DNA from: Patella vulgata
Lineage: Eukaryota; Mollusca; Gastropoda; Patellidae
Length of the DNA: 64,000 nt
Assembly (NCBI RefSeq): GCF_932274485.2
Contig: NC_065887.2
Location: 45,217,201 to 45,281,200 of the forward strand
Reading direction: 5' to 3'
The notes under the pieces are model-generated. The model saw only the letters and a list, made by a program, of their open reading frames with translations. It did not search any database and was not told the origin of the DNA. Shown here in pieces: positions 45,438 through 57,249 of the stretch (the first letter of the stretch is position 1; each line of letters begins with the position of its first letter). Made by a program: the position numbers and the translations under genes.

Positions 45438-46148
45438 CAGGGCAGGGGTAATGGTAATGGAATGTAATCATTACATTTTTTAAGTAATGGCCATGTAATG
45501 AGTAATGGAAGATTTCAAAAGTAATGAGTAATGGAAATGTAATTAAATAGGATTTCTGAAAAGATGTATATTGTAATCAAAGATTAATACTAATTTACAG
45601 CCAATCACTCAATCAATGACCTTCAAGTATCTCATCATTTTATGGTTACTTAAAACTAATATATTTTGTTTTAGAGTCATGCTGAATAATTTACCAGTTA
45701 TTATACAATATATTATAGACAAACTATTTGGATTGATTAAAAAATTTAAAAAATTACTTAAAAGAAAATACAGTTAATTAACTATTCTTTTGATTAAATT
45801 TTCAAATCATACAGTGAAAATGTCAGTTTTGTCACCACTGCCTATCACTATAAAATTTGCCTTGATGTTATAGTTGCTAGAAATGACAATTGATAAACAA
45901 ATATCTATTGAGTGAATCAAGGATTATTTTGAGTTTGATTTTGTAGGCGCTTCATGGCAGGAAAATAAGTTTGTCTTTAATTTCTATGAAAAATGTTTTT
46001 TATTTATATAGTCATACAGTTATGGGTTATGGTAATTAATTACTTTCAATGTAATTGGTAATGGTAATTAATTACATTGTTAAAAATGAGAAAGTAATTG
46101 TAATGATTACATTTAAAAAGTAATGGTAATGTAATGGCCCCAGCCCAG
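45438..46148 (+). mobile_element. non-autonomous hAT-like element rich in GTAATGG, 8-bp duplication
   Basis: GAATATAG (45430-45437) and GTATATAG (46149-46156) are an 8-bp target duplication with one change; neighbouring array units show the empty site. The ends are CAGGGCAGGGG and, reverse-complemented, CTGGGCTGGGG. Subterminal regions of about 100 bp on both sides are made of TAATGG / GTAATTA motifs, repeated many times. The interior is AT-rich and non-coding. Confidence 0.75.
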
Positions 46149-47186
46149 GTATATAGGCCTACTTATTTGAAACAATGATGTAAATAGGAGCGGTCAGTAT
46201 TGAGAGACAGCTAGGAAGGAGGTGGGGAGGTGGGGTATAACAGTAGACACCAGTCCTACAACCTCATTAAAAAAAGAATGTACTATTTTGGCAATAATAA
46301 GATTATAATTTGTCTAATTTAACATCACATATTTTGATTACAATAACAAAGACTTTCAGTGGGAAATACAAATATATTAAAACCCGTTATCTATAAGTAT
46401 ATAATTAACAGATAATATAATTCATTTGGACTGATGAATAATCAGTTGGCCTACTTTAAACAATATTTTAAATTACGTGGGTATAGATAAACAAGATAAT
46501 AAATGTGGTTGCGCGTAAAAATCTCGACCCCACTACCACCCCCATATGTTTATATGTTGAAAATTTTGAAATAATTTTGGCCCCATTAAAATTACCATAA
46601 ACAGGTATGTACCAAGTTTAAGGAAAAGGGAAAATTTACATATTTAGACTTGTAGCATATGACGAACCAACAGGTCTAATAGATCTACCCCCACCCCCTC
46701 CCTCAATCACAAGATGTATGTATGTCGAAATTTTCGAAATAATTTTGACTCCTTTAAAATTCCCATAACGGTTATGTTCCAAGTTTAGGAAAATAGAAAA
46801 TTTAGAATTTTGTTCTGTAACATTAAAATATGGGCATATAAAAATATCTAATTATTGTTTAATATAGGCGTATAAGAAAAACTAAATAATGTATAATAAT
46901 TAGGGAAATACAAATATAAATCTCTTATCTCTAAGTACATAATTGATTAAGAAATAATATAATCTATTCATCAGATAAATTATTTGAATTTTAACCTCGT
47001 TCTATGTCCTTATAGAGTATTATGTTACCCAAACACAACTGACAATAATATAAACATGTGAATATTTATATCAATTTTGGAAGCTTTTCTGACAATCTCT
47101 AGAGACTGGTATCATTATATTATAGTATATATTTATTGTAGACAATGATGTAGATACGAGTGGTCAGTATTTGAGAGCCGGCTTAT

Positions 47187-47400
47187 AAATGAAATGAGGT
47201 TTAACGTCCTTCTGTTCTGCTCCAAACTGGGCTAATAAAGACGGGCATACGCCATGCAGTGTGCTATGAGAGAAATTTTGCCCAGACAGCGGCACTATGG
47301 CCTAGTCTTATATCGAATTACAACTGTCAAGGGATCTTTAAAGTGCACGCCAATGTGTCCACGGGACCTCAGTTTTTCGTCCTGCATCACTGACAAGGGG
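47187..47400 (-). mobile_element. SINE family 2, partial, inside the repeat B array
   Basis: Minus-strand SINE body from the GACGAAAAACTGAGG block through CACTTTAAAGATCCCTTGAC to the GTTAAACCTCATTTC tail. The tRNA-like head is cut off at the GACAAGGGGGAGCC junction. Confidence 0.8.
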
Positions 47401-49771
47401 GAGCCAGGTTAACTAACCTGAACTCCCATCTAGGAAGGGGCAGGTACGATTTTTCCAAGTGCCCAGATCAACTGGAAGTGTTTACTAATTATTGACCTGC
47501 CATTGTAAAATACATAATCATGCATATAATATGAATGAACAATTATAACAGTAGACACCAGTCCTACAACCTCATTAAAAAAAAAATATTATTTTGGCAA
47601 TAAGATTAAAAATTTGTCTAATTTAACAGATATATTTTTTGATTACAATAACAAAAACTTACAATGGGAAATACGAATATATTAAAACCTCTTATCTAGA
47701 AGTATATAATTGATTAAGAAATGATATAATCTATTTCGACTGATGACTTATCAGTTAGCCTACATTAAACAATATTTTAAATTACGTGGGTATAGATAAA
47801 CAAGATAATAAATGTGGTTGCGCGTAAAAATCTCGACCCCACTACCACCCCCATATGTTTATATGTCAAAAATTTCGAAATAATTTTTGCCCCATTAAAA
47901 TTACCATAAACAGGTATGTTTCAAGTTTAAGGAAAAGGGAAAATTTACAAATTTGGACTTGTAGTATGACGAACCAACAGGCATAATAGATCTACCCCCA
48001 CCCCCTCCTTCAATCACAAGATGTATGTATGTCGAAATTTTCGAAATAATTTTGACTCCATTAAAATTTCCATAACGGTCATGTTCCAAGTTTAGGAAAA
48101 TAGAAAATTTAGAATTTAGTTCTGTAGCATAAAAATATGGTCATATACAAATATCTAATTATTGTTTAATATAGGCGTATAAGAAAAACTAAATAATGTA
48201 TAATAATTAGGGAAATACAAATGATAATCTCTTATCTATAAGTACATAATTGATTAAGAAATAATATAATCTATTCAACAGATGGATTATTTGAATTTTG
48301 ACCTCGTTCTACATACTTATAAAATATTATGTTAACCAAAAATAACTGACAATAAGATAAACATGAGAATATTTATATCAATCTTTGTAGGCTTTTCTGA
48401 CAATCTCTAGAGACTGGTATCATCATATTATAGTACATATTTATTTGAAACAATGATGCAGATATAAGGGGTCAGTATTGAGAGCCAGCTGGGGGTGTGG
48501 GGGGGGGCAGAATTTTCCCCAAGTTCCCAGCTCAACTGGAATTGTTTACTCACTATTGACCTTACATTGTAAAATACATAATCATGCATATAATATAAAT
48601 AGTCAATTATAAATCTGTCCTACAACTTTTTTAAAAGAAAAATATTATTTTGGCAATAACAAGATTATAATTTGTCTAATTTAACATCAGATATTTTGAT
48701 TACAATAACAAAAACTTTGAATGGGAAATACGAATATATATTAAAACCTCTAATCTAGAAGTATATAATTGATTAAGAAATGATATAATCTATACGACTG
48801 ATGACTTATCACTTGGCCTACATTAAACAATATTTTAAATTACGTGGGTATAGATAAACAAGATAATAAATGTGTTTGCGCGTAAAAATCTCGACCCCAC
48901 TACCATCCCCATATGTTTGTATGTCGAAAATTTCGAAATAATTTTGACCCCATTAAAATTACCATAAACAGGTATGTTCCAAGTTTAAGGAAAAGGGAAA
49001 ATTTACAAATTTGGACTTGTAGCATATGACGGACCCACAGGCATAATAGATCTACCCCCACCCCCTCCCTCAATCACAAGATGTATGTATGTCGAAATTT
49101 TCAAAATAATTTTGACCCCATTCAAATTCCCATAACGGTCATGTTCCAAGTTTAGGAAAATAGAAAATTTAGAATTTTGTTTGGTAGCATAAAAATATGG
49201 GCATATAAAAATATCTAATTATTGTTTAATATAGGCGTATAATGTAGAAAAACTAAATAATGTATAATAATTAGGGAAATACAAATATAAATCTCTTATC
49301 TATAAGTAAATAATTGATTAAGAAATAATACAATCTATTCAACAGATGAATTATTTGAATTTTGACCTCGTTCTATGTCCTTATAAAGCATTATGTTACA
49401 CAAACACAACTGACAATAATATAAACATGTGAATATTTATATCAATCTTTGTAGGCTTTTCTCACAATCTCTAGAGACTGGTATCATCATATTATAGTAT
49501 ATACTTATTTGAAACAAAGATGTAGATATGAGTGGAGGGGGCCAGAATTTTACGCAAGTCCCCAGACCTTACATAAATGAACAATTATAACAGTAGACAC
49601 CAGTCCTAAAACTTCATTAAAAAAAAAAAAAATACTATTTTGGCAATAACAAGATTATAATTTGTCTAATTTAACATTAGATATTTTGATTACAATAACA
49701 AAAACAACAAAAAATTTAAATGGGAAATACTAATATATTAAAAACTCTTATCTATAAGTATATAATATACT

Positions 49772-50828
49772 AAACAGCAAAACAAACGTCATGGATCAAA
49801 GCAATTTTTTGTGAACAGTATGTTGACACATTAGTGATTAATTCATCACAATTCCAAGACATTACGAGTCTGTACACAGTTTATACATCAGTATCTGGTG
49901 TGTCTACCGCGAGTGTCAATAACAGCAGCGCAGCATCTGTACATGAGTGGACCAGACGATTGATGAACGCCATTGGCACCTGGAAGCACACTCTCAGAAA
50001 AGACTGGAGCAATCCATTGGCTGTAGAAAGTCCCAAGTAACTCTGGTGGTGTGGGCACGGGCGTTGTCATGCTGGAAAATGTTGCTTCGATGAGGTGCGA
50101 AATGTGGTATGATGTGGGGTCTGAGCGCTTGATTGATGTAGCGCACTGCTGTGATGCCGCCTCCTCTCCCTGGACCAGGATTTTGGAACACCACAGGACC
50201 CACTCTCTGGTTCAGGCCGATTCCACCTCAAACCATTATGCTTGGACCTACCCACGAGTCTCGTTCCATGACACATTGGTCAGAATAACGTTGGCCACGT
50301 CAACGCCATATTCTGGTCCCGCCTTCTGCAGTTGATACGCAATACGGACTCATCTGTGAACAGAACAGTTCTCCATTTCCTGTGTCGCCAGTTCTGGTGT
50401 TGTTGGGCAAACTGTCGACGTTCACGTCGATGGCGAGGGGTGAGGATCAGTCCACGGTAAGGTCTACAGCAATGGATGTTCTCTCTGGTGAGACGTCGGT
50501 GCACTGTATCGGTACTGATGGGTCTTCCGTGTGTTCCCACTGTATGACGCGCTGTGTCAGATGCCTGTGTGAAGGGATTCTGCACATGCTATCGCACAAC
50601 ATGCCGGTCTTATTACTTTGTGGTAACCAATTCGGGGGCGATCATACGTGGTGTTGGTGGCCCAAACATTGACCTGGAAGTGATTGGCCACGGCTTGGGA
50701 AGTGTGGCCATCGTCGAGTTTTCCAAGCGCCTGGTTCCTCCGAGCTGTCGTGAGTCGTGGCATGCTGCCAACATTGTAGTGTGAATGATTCAACCAGGTA
50801 TGGGGGTGCATTTTATAGGGCTGGCTTA
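49772..50828 (-). mobile_element. Tc1-like element, degenerate, inside the repeat B array
   Basis: The insertion interrupts a repeat B unit; about 40 bp of the unit is missing at the right junction. No matching inverted repeats were recognised, so at least one end is eroded. It holds a broken transposase gene (49888-50763). It is of a different Tc1 lineage from the intact element at 31174. Confidence 0.75.
49888..50763 (-). pseudogene. Tc1-like transposase pseudogene
   Basis: Read on the minus strand across frames: start MPRLTTARRNQALGKLDDG with helix-turn-helix, then HGRPISTDTVHRRL and RPYRGLILTPRHRR, then WRTVLFTDES (first Asp), then RYINQALRPHIIPHF, then NIFQHDNARAHT (second Asp), and near the end RCCAAVIDTRGRHTRY before the stop. 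The SPDLNPIE segment with the catalytic Glu is not visible, so part of the 3' end is deleted. Several frameshifts separate the pieces. Much older than the intact Tc1 element. Confidence 0.82.
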
Positions 50829-51714
50829 TTAGTTGGCCTACATTAAACAATATTCTAAAATATGTGGGTATAGATAAAAAAGATTATAAATGTGGCTGCG
50901 CGTAAAAATCTCGACCCCACTACCACCCCCATATGTTTATATGTCAAAAATTTCGAAATGATTTTGGCCCCATTAAAATTACCATAAACAGGTATGTTCC
51001 AAGTTTAAGGAAAAGGGAAAATTTAAAATTTGGACTTGTAGCATGACGAACCAACAGGCATTATAGATCTACCCCCACCCCCGCACAAATCACATGTTGG
51101 TATGTCGAAATTTTCAAAATAATTTTGACCCTGTTTAAATTCCTATAACGGTTATGTTCCAAGTTTGGGAAAATGGAAAATTTAGAATTTTGTTCTGTAA
51201 CATTAAAATATGGGCATATAAAAATATCTAATTATTGTTTAATATAGGCGTTAAGAAAAACTAAATAATGTATAATAATTAGGGAAATAAAAATATAAAT
51301 CAAAATCTCTTATCTATAAGTAAATAATTGATTAAGAAATAATATAATGTATTCAACAGATGAATTATTTGAATTTTGACCTCGTTCTACGTCCTTATTC
51401 AGTATTATGTTACTGAAACACAACTGACAATAATATAAACATGTGAATATTTATATCAATCTTTGTAGGCTTTTCTGACAATCTCTAGAGACTGGTATCA
51501 TCATTTTGAAACAAAGATGTAGATATGAGTGGTCAGTATTGAGAGCCGGCTAGTGAGGGGGAAGGGGGCAGAATTTTCCCAAAGTCCCCAGATCAACCGG
51601 AAGTGTTTACTCACTATTGACCTTACATTAATTTGTCTAATTTAACATCAGATATTTTGATTACAATAACAAAGACTTTCAGTGAGAAATACGAATATAA
51701 ATCAAAAGCTCTTA

Positions 51715-51981
51715 TCTATAAGCAGGGGTTTAATGGCCATATGATTAGCGCATGCACAGTGTATCATAAAGTCTGTCATTGAGTCAACTGGCGTGGTTTC
51801 GATTCCCCAGTTGTACGTGACAAGGAGTAAGGTCGCTTGTCCCACCTCATGGGTTTTCTCCGGGTCCTCCGGCTTCCTCCCTACATGCTAGTGAATTGTT
51901 GAAATAAAATTGATCCATATGTTAGTCCCGAAATGACCTAGTTTGTGTCAAGTGGATGTTAAACCCCATTTCTCTCTATAA
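51715..51981 (+). mobile_element. tRNA-derived SINE (family 1), 7-bp flanking repeat
   Basis: TCTATAA at 51715-51721 and 51975-51981 flanks a copy with a degraded A box (TGGCCATATGATTAG) and a clear B box (GGTTTCGATTCCCC). It sits at the end of the last repeat B unit. The flanking repeat is short and may be partly chance because repeat B also has TCTATAA there. Confidence 0.82.
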
Positions 51982-51994
51982 CGAAAAGGAAAAT

Positions 51995-52272
51995 GGGTAC
52001 CCCCCCCCCCCCCACACACACACACAAAAAAAACCCAAGTTGTATATCAAAATGTCACTTTAAAAAATCATGTTAAAAATCACACATGAGAAGAGAGGAC
52101 AGTCACTTCTCCCTTTGTCATAATAAAAAAGATAGGTTGCCAGGCAACGAAACATATGCCCCCACAACAGCTAAATCGTTCAGGCAGTCAACAAGAGTTG
52201 TCACATATTTTTAGTTTTTTCGGTAATGAAACATTTATAATACATTAAAATCTAATAAAGAGTAACAACTCA
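51995..52272 (-). repeat. poly-C/CA tract and fragment matching 5435-5580
   Basis: A C run and (CA)n occur at 51999-52025. The reverse complement of 52140-52272 matches 5435-5580 (ATTATAAATGTTTCATTACC, GCATATGTTTCGTTGCCTGG), a leader of the repeat A block. Confidence 0.7.
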
Positions 52273-53188
52273 TTAAAGATACATTATGGGAGATTTTAAT
52301 AGAGAGTTGGCCATTCTTGCCATAACAGTTCAAAAATAGATGATAAAAGAATATATTGAAAATTTCAGTCAAATTACTTTATTCTGTACAAAGTTATCAC
52401 CATTGTAATTTTTGACTAGAAATAGGAGTCAAATCCTCTTCACCGCCTACGAGAATACAGGACGTTTGATTGACAGGCATTAACTCCACCTACATAATCT
52501 CGATTATCAAGTAACGTTTTCAATTCATGTCACATTTATTTTTACTACAAATTAAAAATAGGACTTTTATTATATAGATAAGAAGCAACAGTTTTAAAGG
52601 AATGGACCAAATCAATGAGGCATAATTATAGCCGACTTCTTCAATCTTGTTAGCCTGCGTGTACTCCCGAAGCAGACAAACGGAAATAGGAAACATTGAT
52701 TCAATGGGGCTGCATGGGCTGCAATTCAACTGGGGTGATGTTAGCTGCGATGTTTATCAATTTCCATAATTTTTCTGTAAACGCAAGTGACAAAAGAGCG
52801 TATAATACCGATATCCAAACTCATTTTAACCACAAATAAACATAATATCAAGGCCGTATATATTGAACTTTCAATCAAATTGACCGACATATGCGGCCTC
52901 GCTCAACAGCGGCCTTGCTTCGTACACTATCATTCAGCCTCGATCTAAAATTTCCCGGAGTTTGACGTCAACGTAACGGTTAATCTTAGCTTACGACGCC
53001 ATTTAAAAATTTAATCAATCAATGAAATCCTATTTAAATCCAAGCGAATCCATGCCATTCGTGGGTCTACAGAGTTGATTTCGTGCTTGTTGTGTAAATA
53101 AAGATCTAATTTATAATTTCAATGACATCTGAAGCCTAAATAAAGACTTGCAATAATCAGATTTAGCTCTTGCATAATGTATGTTTAA
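52273..53188 (+). mobile_element. TTAA-type MITE, complete long copy
   Basis: TTAA at 52273-52276 and 53185-53188. The ends are AGATACATTATGGG and, reverse-complemented, ACATACATTATGCAAGAGC. It is 916 bp long, non-coding, and includes a TTGACGTCAACG block near 52960. It is the best full-length reference in the window for the family. Confidence 0.78.
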
Positions 53189-53334
53189 GTAATTATCTGA
53201 AAACAATTAGAATTTGTTTGGTTTTTATAAAGTTCTGCCCCATGCTAACGTTTAGTATACAAAACTTTTAACATCATAGATTTAGCTGCTCAAGTCATAA
53301 AAATTCATTATATATACTTGTTTGTCTCAAGACC

Positions 53335-54840
53335 TTAAACTCTGTGTATTAATCTGTAGCCTCTAGAGCGTCACAAGATTTTTCAAAGTGATCAAGGGCC
53401 ATAACTTTGGCAGTAATTATCGGAAATCGTTGAAATCAATATGATTCGTCTCATGACCTCAAACACTGTGTATAAATTTAAAGTCAATCAGATATTAACT
53501 TTAGCCTCTAAAGCATTTACAATATTTTTTGAAGTGATCAAGGGCCAGAACTTAGACAGTAATTATCGGAAATTGTTGAAAATCAATGATTCTTCGCCTC
53601 ACAAACTCAAAAACTGTATAAATTTAAAGTTAATCGGATATTAACTTTAGCCTCTAGATCATTTACAAGATTTTTTGAAGTGATCAAGGGCCATAGACTT
53701 CTTCGTCTCATGACCTTAAACACTGTGTATAAATTTAAAGGCAATCAGATATTAACTTTGGTGTCAACTCTGGCAGTAATTATCGGAATTTGTTGAAAAT
53801 CAATAGGATTCTTCGTCTCATGACCTTAAACACTGTGTATAAATTTAAAGGCAATCGGATATTAACTTTGGTGTCAACTCTGGCAGTAATTATCGGAATT
53901 TGTTGAAAATCAATAGGATTCTTCGTCTCATGACCTTAAACACTGTGTATAAATTTAAAGTCAATCGGATATTAAAGATGGGTTCCCGCGTACAAACTGG
54001 GTGATTTAATGGTATATATGGACTAAAAACATATTCAAACTAATTAATTTGTCATAATTATGCTTCAAATCCTTCTCAAACATTGTAATTGCGAAGGAAT
54101 GCCCTGCTATTAAAATTCGATCAAACCAGGTCATGTTTACGTCACGTCTTGGAAATCAGAGGAGAATTCATTGCATACATAAGACGATGTTGTCTTTAAT
54201 CGCTTACTATTTATTACAAATATCGAATCTTAATTAAATTCTCGGATTATCCACTACCCGTGTTTTTTTCCGTCATTTTTATCTCAAAAAGTGTTGTACG
54301 TCTAACTCTTCATAAAGTTTATCAACTTGTACATCAAGCGCTCAATGTTCGCGTGTGACCTTTGACATTACGCATGCAGAAATTCTTAATCGTCGGGCTG
54401 TTGATTAGGGGAACCCTTACATTTTTGTCCTGTATGCGCTCCATGAGTTTTTTTCGGGGAACCCAGTATTTTCTAGTAAGACTGGATATCTCTACTTTCC
54501 ATATATACCAAAATTGCCATTTTTTTATTGGAAATAACCGCCCGATAAATACTTTTCTAGGAACCCATCTTTAACTTTGACAGATAGAGCGTCCACAAGA
54601 TTTTTAGAAGGGATCTAGGACCATAACTCTGGCAGTAATTATCGGAAATCGTTGAAAATCAATAGGCTTCTTTGTTTCATGTCCTTAAACACTGTGTATA
54701 AATTTAAAGTTAATCTGATATTAACTTTAGCCTCTAGAGCGTCCACAAGATTTTTCAAAGTGATCAAGGGCCATAAGGGCAAAAATTATCGGAAATCAAT
54801 AGGCTTCTTCAACTCATGACCTTAGAGCTGATTGATATTT
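53335..54840 (+). repeat. repeat M: ~140-bp tandem units
   Basis: Units share CCTCTAGAGCGTCCACAAG, AGTGATCAAGGGCCATAA, GCAGTAATTATCGGAA, CTTCGTCTCATGACCTTAAA and CACTGTGTATAAATTTAAAG. Two units at about 53755-53975 are nearly identical (120-bp spacing). The array is split by the MITE at 53976-54570. The layout recalls repeat A but the motifs differ. Confidence 0.8.
53976..54570. mobile_element. TTAA-flanked MITE with 11-bp inverted ends
   Basis: AGATGGGTTCC at 53976-53986 pairs with GGAACCCATCT at 54560-54570, flanked by TTAA at 53972-53975 and 54571-54574. Other repeat M units show the empty site (GGATATTAACTTT). 595 bp, no transposase. TTAA duplications are made by piggyBac and Kolobok transposases; which one is not decidable here. 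Confidence 0.85.
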
Positions 54841-55014
54841 GGTGTAGGAAAAAGAATCTGCTTGCTTTCTGTCCATTAAAGTTACCTGAAGAGGGAAAGA
54901 AGAGTCAGCATCCACACAGAACAAATTAAACATTTATAACAAATACATGACATTAAATTTTAAAACATAAATAATATAGATTTATCTGCACTGTCAATAT
55001 TAATAGATGGTTGG

Positions 55015-55560
55015 ATTATGTTATCCAAAGATAACTGACAATATAAAAATGTGAATATTTATATCAATCTTTGTAGGCTTTTCTGACCATCTCTAATTTC
55101 TGGTAATCATATTGAGAGCCAACTATGCAACATTAATTGGGGAGTTGGGTGGCGGAATGGTTAATGCATTGTGTCAAGTGGTGGGTTTTGATTCCCCCTG
55201 CTTGTACGTGACAAGGAGTAGGGTCACCTGTCTGACCTAGTGGGGTTTTTCTGAGTACTAAAGACCCCTATGCACAAGCAAATTATTGAAATAAATTTGA
55301 ACCACATGTTAGTCCTGAAATGACCTAGTTCATGTCGAGTGGATGTTAAACTTAAACCCCATCTCTCTCCAAGCATAACTCCCATTTAGTTAGGGAAAGG
55401 TAGGATTTTCCCAAGTGCTCTAAACAACTGGAAGTGTTTACTCACTATTGGCCTTATATTGTAAAAAAAACATTACTTTACAAAATCATGCATATAATAT
55501 AAATAATTAACAGTCTACGCCTGTTCTATAAATTCATGAGAAAAATACCATTTTGGCAAT
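55015..55560 (+). repeat. repeat B fragment split by a SINE
   Basis: 55015-55137 and 55370-55560 are repeat B parts (ATATCAATCTTTGTAGGC and GGAAGTGTTTACTCACTATT), with SINE family 1 between. Confidence 0.7.
55139..55369 (+). mobile_element. tRNA-derived SINE (family 1), diverged
   Basis: A degraded head (GGTGGCGGAATGGTTAATGC) with a shortened tRNA region, B-box-like GGGTTTTGATTCCCC, then the family body and CATCTCTCTCC tail. No clear target duplication. It is the oldest looking of the four copies. Confidence 0.8.
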
Positions 55561-55562
55561 AA

Positions 55563-56530
55563 CATGCAAGATGCGCCCACATTTCGATAGATTGGACAGA
55601 GTCAGGGGGAATAATACATTAAGTTCACAACCCTGGTAAAACATACTCAAACATCATTAGGGTGTAAGGGTGATATATTTGAACAGGTTTTATCATAGAA
55701 TAAAAAATTGTGACCTCTAGAGAGCCCACACGCTAAAAAAGATATTTTTCATACAATCAGGGGCCATGATCCATGAAGTTACGATCCAATACATGTCAAT
55801 AGCAAAAGGAATCGAGACCTTCGGAATATCAACCTATATTTCAAGTTTCGTCAAAATCGGATGAAAATTGTGACTTGTGTGATGTCCACACAAAAAAGTT
55901 CGGACGACATGAAAATGTGGGCATATACAAATAAATTGATGACCACTGGCGATATACGAAGATATAACAATAGTTAAATCCAAATTGCACAAGAACTCCA
56001 TCAATATTTGAATCAAAATGTTACAGTAAAGAAACACATGCTAACAGGTCTTGGACAAAAATTTACATAAAGTAATTGGATAGACTTTTAGTGAGTATAT
56101 CGGTTTAAACTACAAGATGAACAACCCCAAATATTATAATCTAGAGAAATGAATACGACTGCCTATATATCATCGCCTAATATGTGAGCTTTCATGGATC
56201 TTTTTCTGTTCTGTATCATAAGCCCATAGCCTAATATGGACTGCCAACTACCAGTCATCAGAGATAACTGGGTGGTCAACCACAAGTAATCAAAGATAAC
56301 TGGCCTCGTCGAGGACCAATGAATGAGGTGTGCACACCACAAAACCCAATAGAAGCAAGACAGAAATCTCTAGTATATCTCATAGATGTAAATCAGCCAC
56401 AATCCTGTTAGATTAACAATGTCATAAACCTTGAGTTCCCAAAGAACAGAAGTTCCAAATAGGTACGGATGTGTTTGTGTACTTGTTCTAAGAAGTAATG
56501 GTTAAGTCTGCAGCCTACAACCATTACAAC
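55563..56530 (+). repeat. A+I repeat block, inverted relative to 13995-15005
   Basis: Repeat A end (ATGCGCCCACATTTC at the left, ATGAAAATGTGGGCATAT near 55920) is followed by the unique-looking repeat I: ACAGGTCTTGGACA, AGATAACTGGCCTCGTCGAG, AATAGAAGCAAGACAGAAAT, GTGTACTTGTTCTAAGAAG. Same junction in both copies shows A and I were duplicated together. Confidence 0.8.
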
Positions 56531-57104
56531 AAATTCTAATCTCCAGATAACATAGAAACTGTCTAGCTAGAAGCCACCAGTATACAAGAAATTCAGATTG
56601 TTTATTTTGTGTATGTGGATTAGAAAAGAAACTGTTTATGTATGAGGACTAGCCATCTCAGCATTTCATCCTTGTGAAACCTAGAATTCTGTTCACCAAA
56701 CAATAATACAAAGAACCTGTCTCTACCTATAAGAATTCTAATCTCCAGAATATAACAGAACCCAGAATTGCTGAAATTGTGGACTAGGGAAATTAATGTT
56801 GGTGTTGTGTTTTCTCCTGATAGAGATAAACATCTTCAGTCTGTTTAAATAGGTTTATATTGAAGTTATGACATGTTAATCTATCTAACCTAGACATAAC
56901 AAGTAGACTTGATCCCTCAAATAGCTTTACACCAAATTCCCACTAAAAGTCAATGTTTCCAAGGACACCTATTTTAATATGTTTTTAACTTGTCAACAGA
57001 TGTCCTTTACTGTACCTATTCGACGGACCAATGAAGAATTTAGAAAATATACATAGTTCATAGATTTAACCTGTTATTGCAAATCTAGAATTTCCAGGAA
57101 ATCA
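56531..57104. other. unassigned sequence
   Basis: Has small internal similarities (CAAGAAATTCAGATTG and TCTAATCTCCAGA at 56536 and 56738) but no gene signal. Confidence 0.4.
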
Positions 57105-57240
57105 CGGTCTGATATGTGCAAAATCAGAGAAAAATTGTAACCTGTAGAATGTCCACAAACAAAATATGAACAGACACACGGATGGACTGGGGCAACGACA
57201 ATATACCTCTACATGAAAAAAAGGGCTTAAAAAAAACTTT
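57105..57240 (+). repeat. repeat A, right-end fragment
   Basis: GAAATCACGGTCTGATATG, a GTAGAATGTCCACAAACAA block and a decayed CTACATGAAAAAAAGGGCTTA end. It directly borders the satellite array. Confidence 0.65.
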
Positions 57241-57249
57241 AATGAATTT

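Larger units (their letters stand above)
44240..51720 (+). repeat. repeat B tandem array (~1-kb units) with nested insertions
   Basis: The landmark GTGGGTATAGATAAA and the following AATGTGGTTGCGCGTAAAAA recur at about 44937, 46477, 47787, 48842 and 50862; TCTAGAGACTGGTATCAT-like blocks recur in step. After subtracting insertions (hAT-like 45438-46148, SINE 47187-47400, Tc1-like 49772-50828) the spacing is roughly 0.85-1.1 kb. Units share CCCACTACCACCCCCATATG, GTTCCAAGTTTAGGAAAAT, AATATAGGCGT and GAATTTTGACCTCGTTCTA. No coding potential. Confidence 0.85.
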
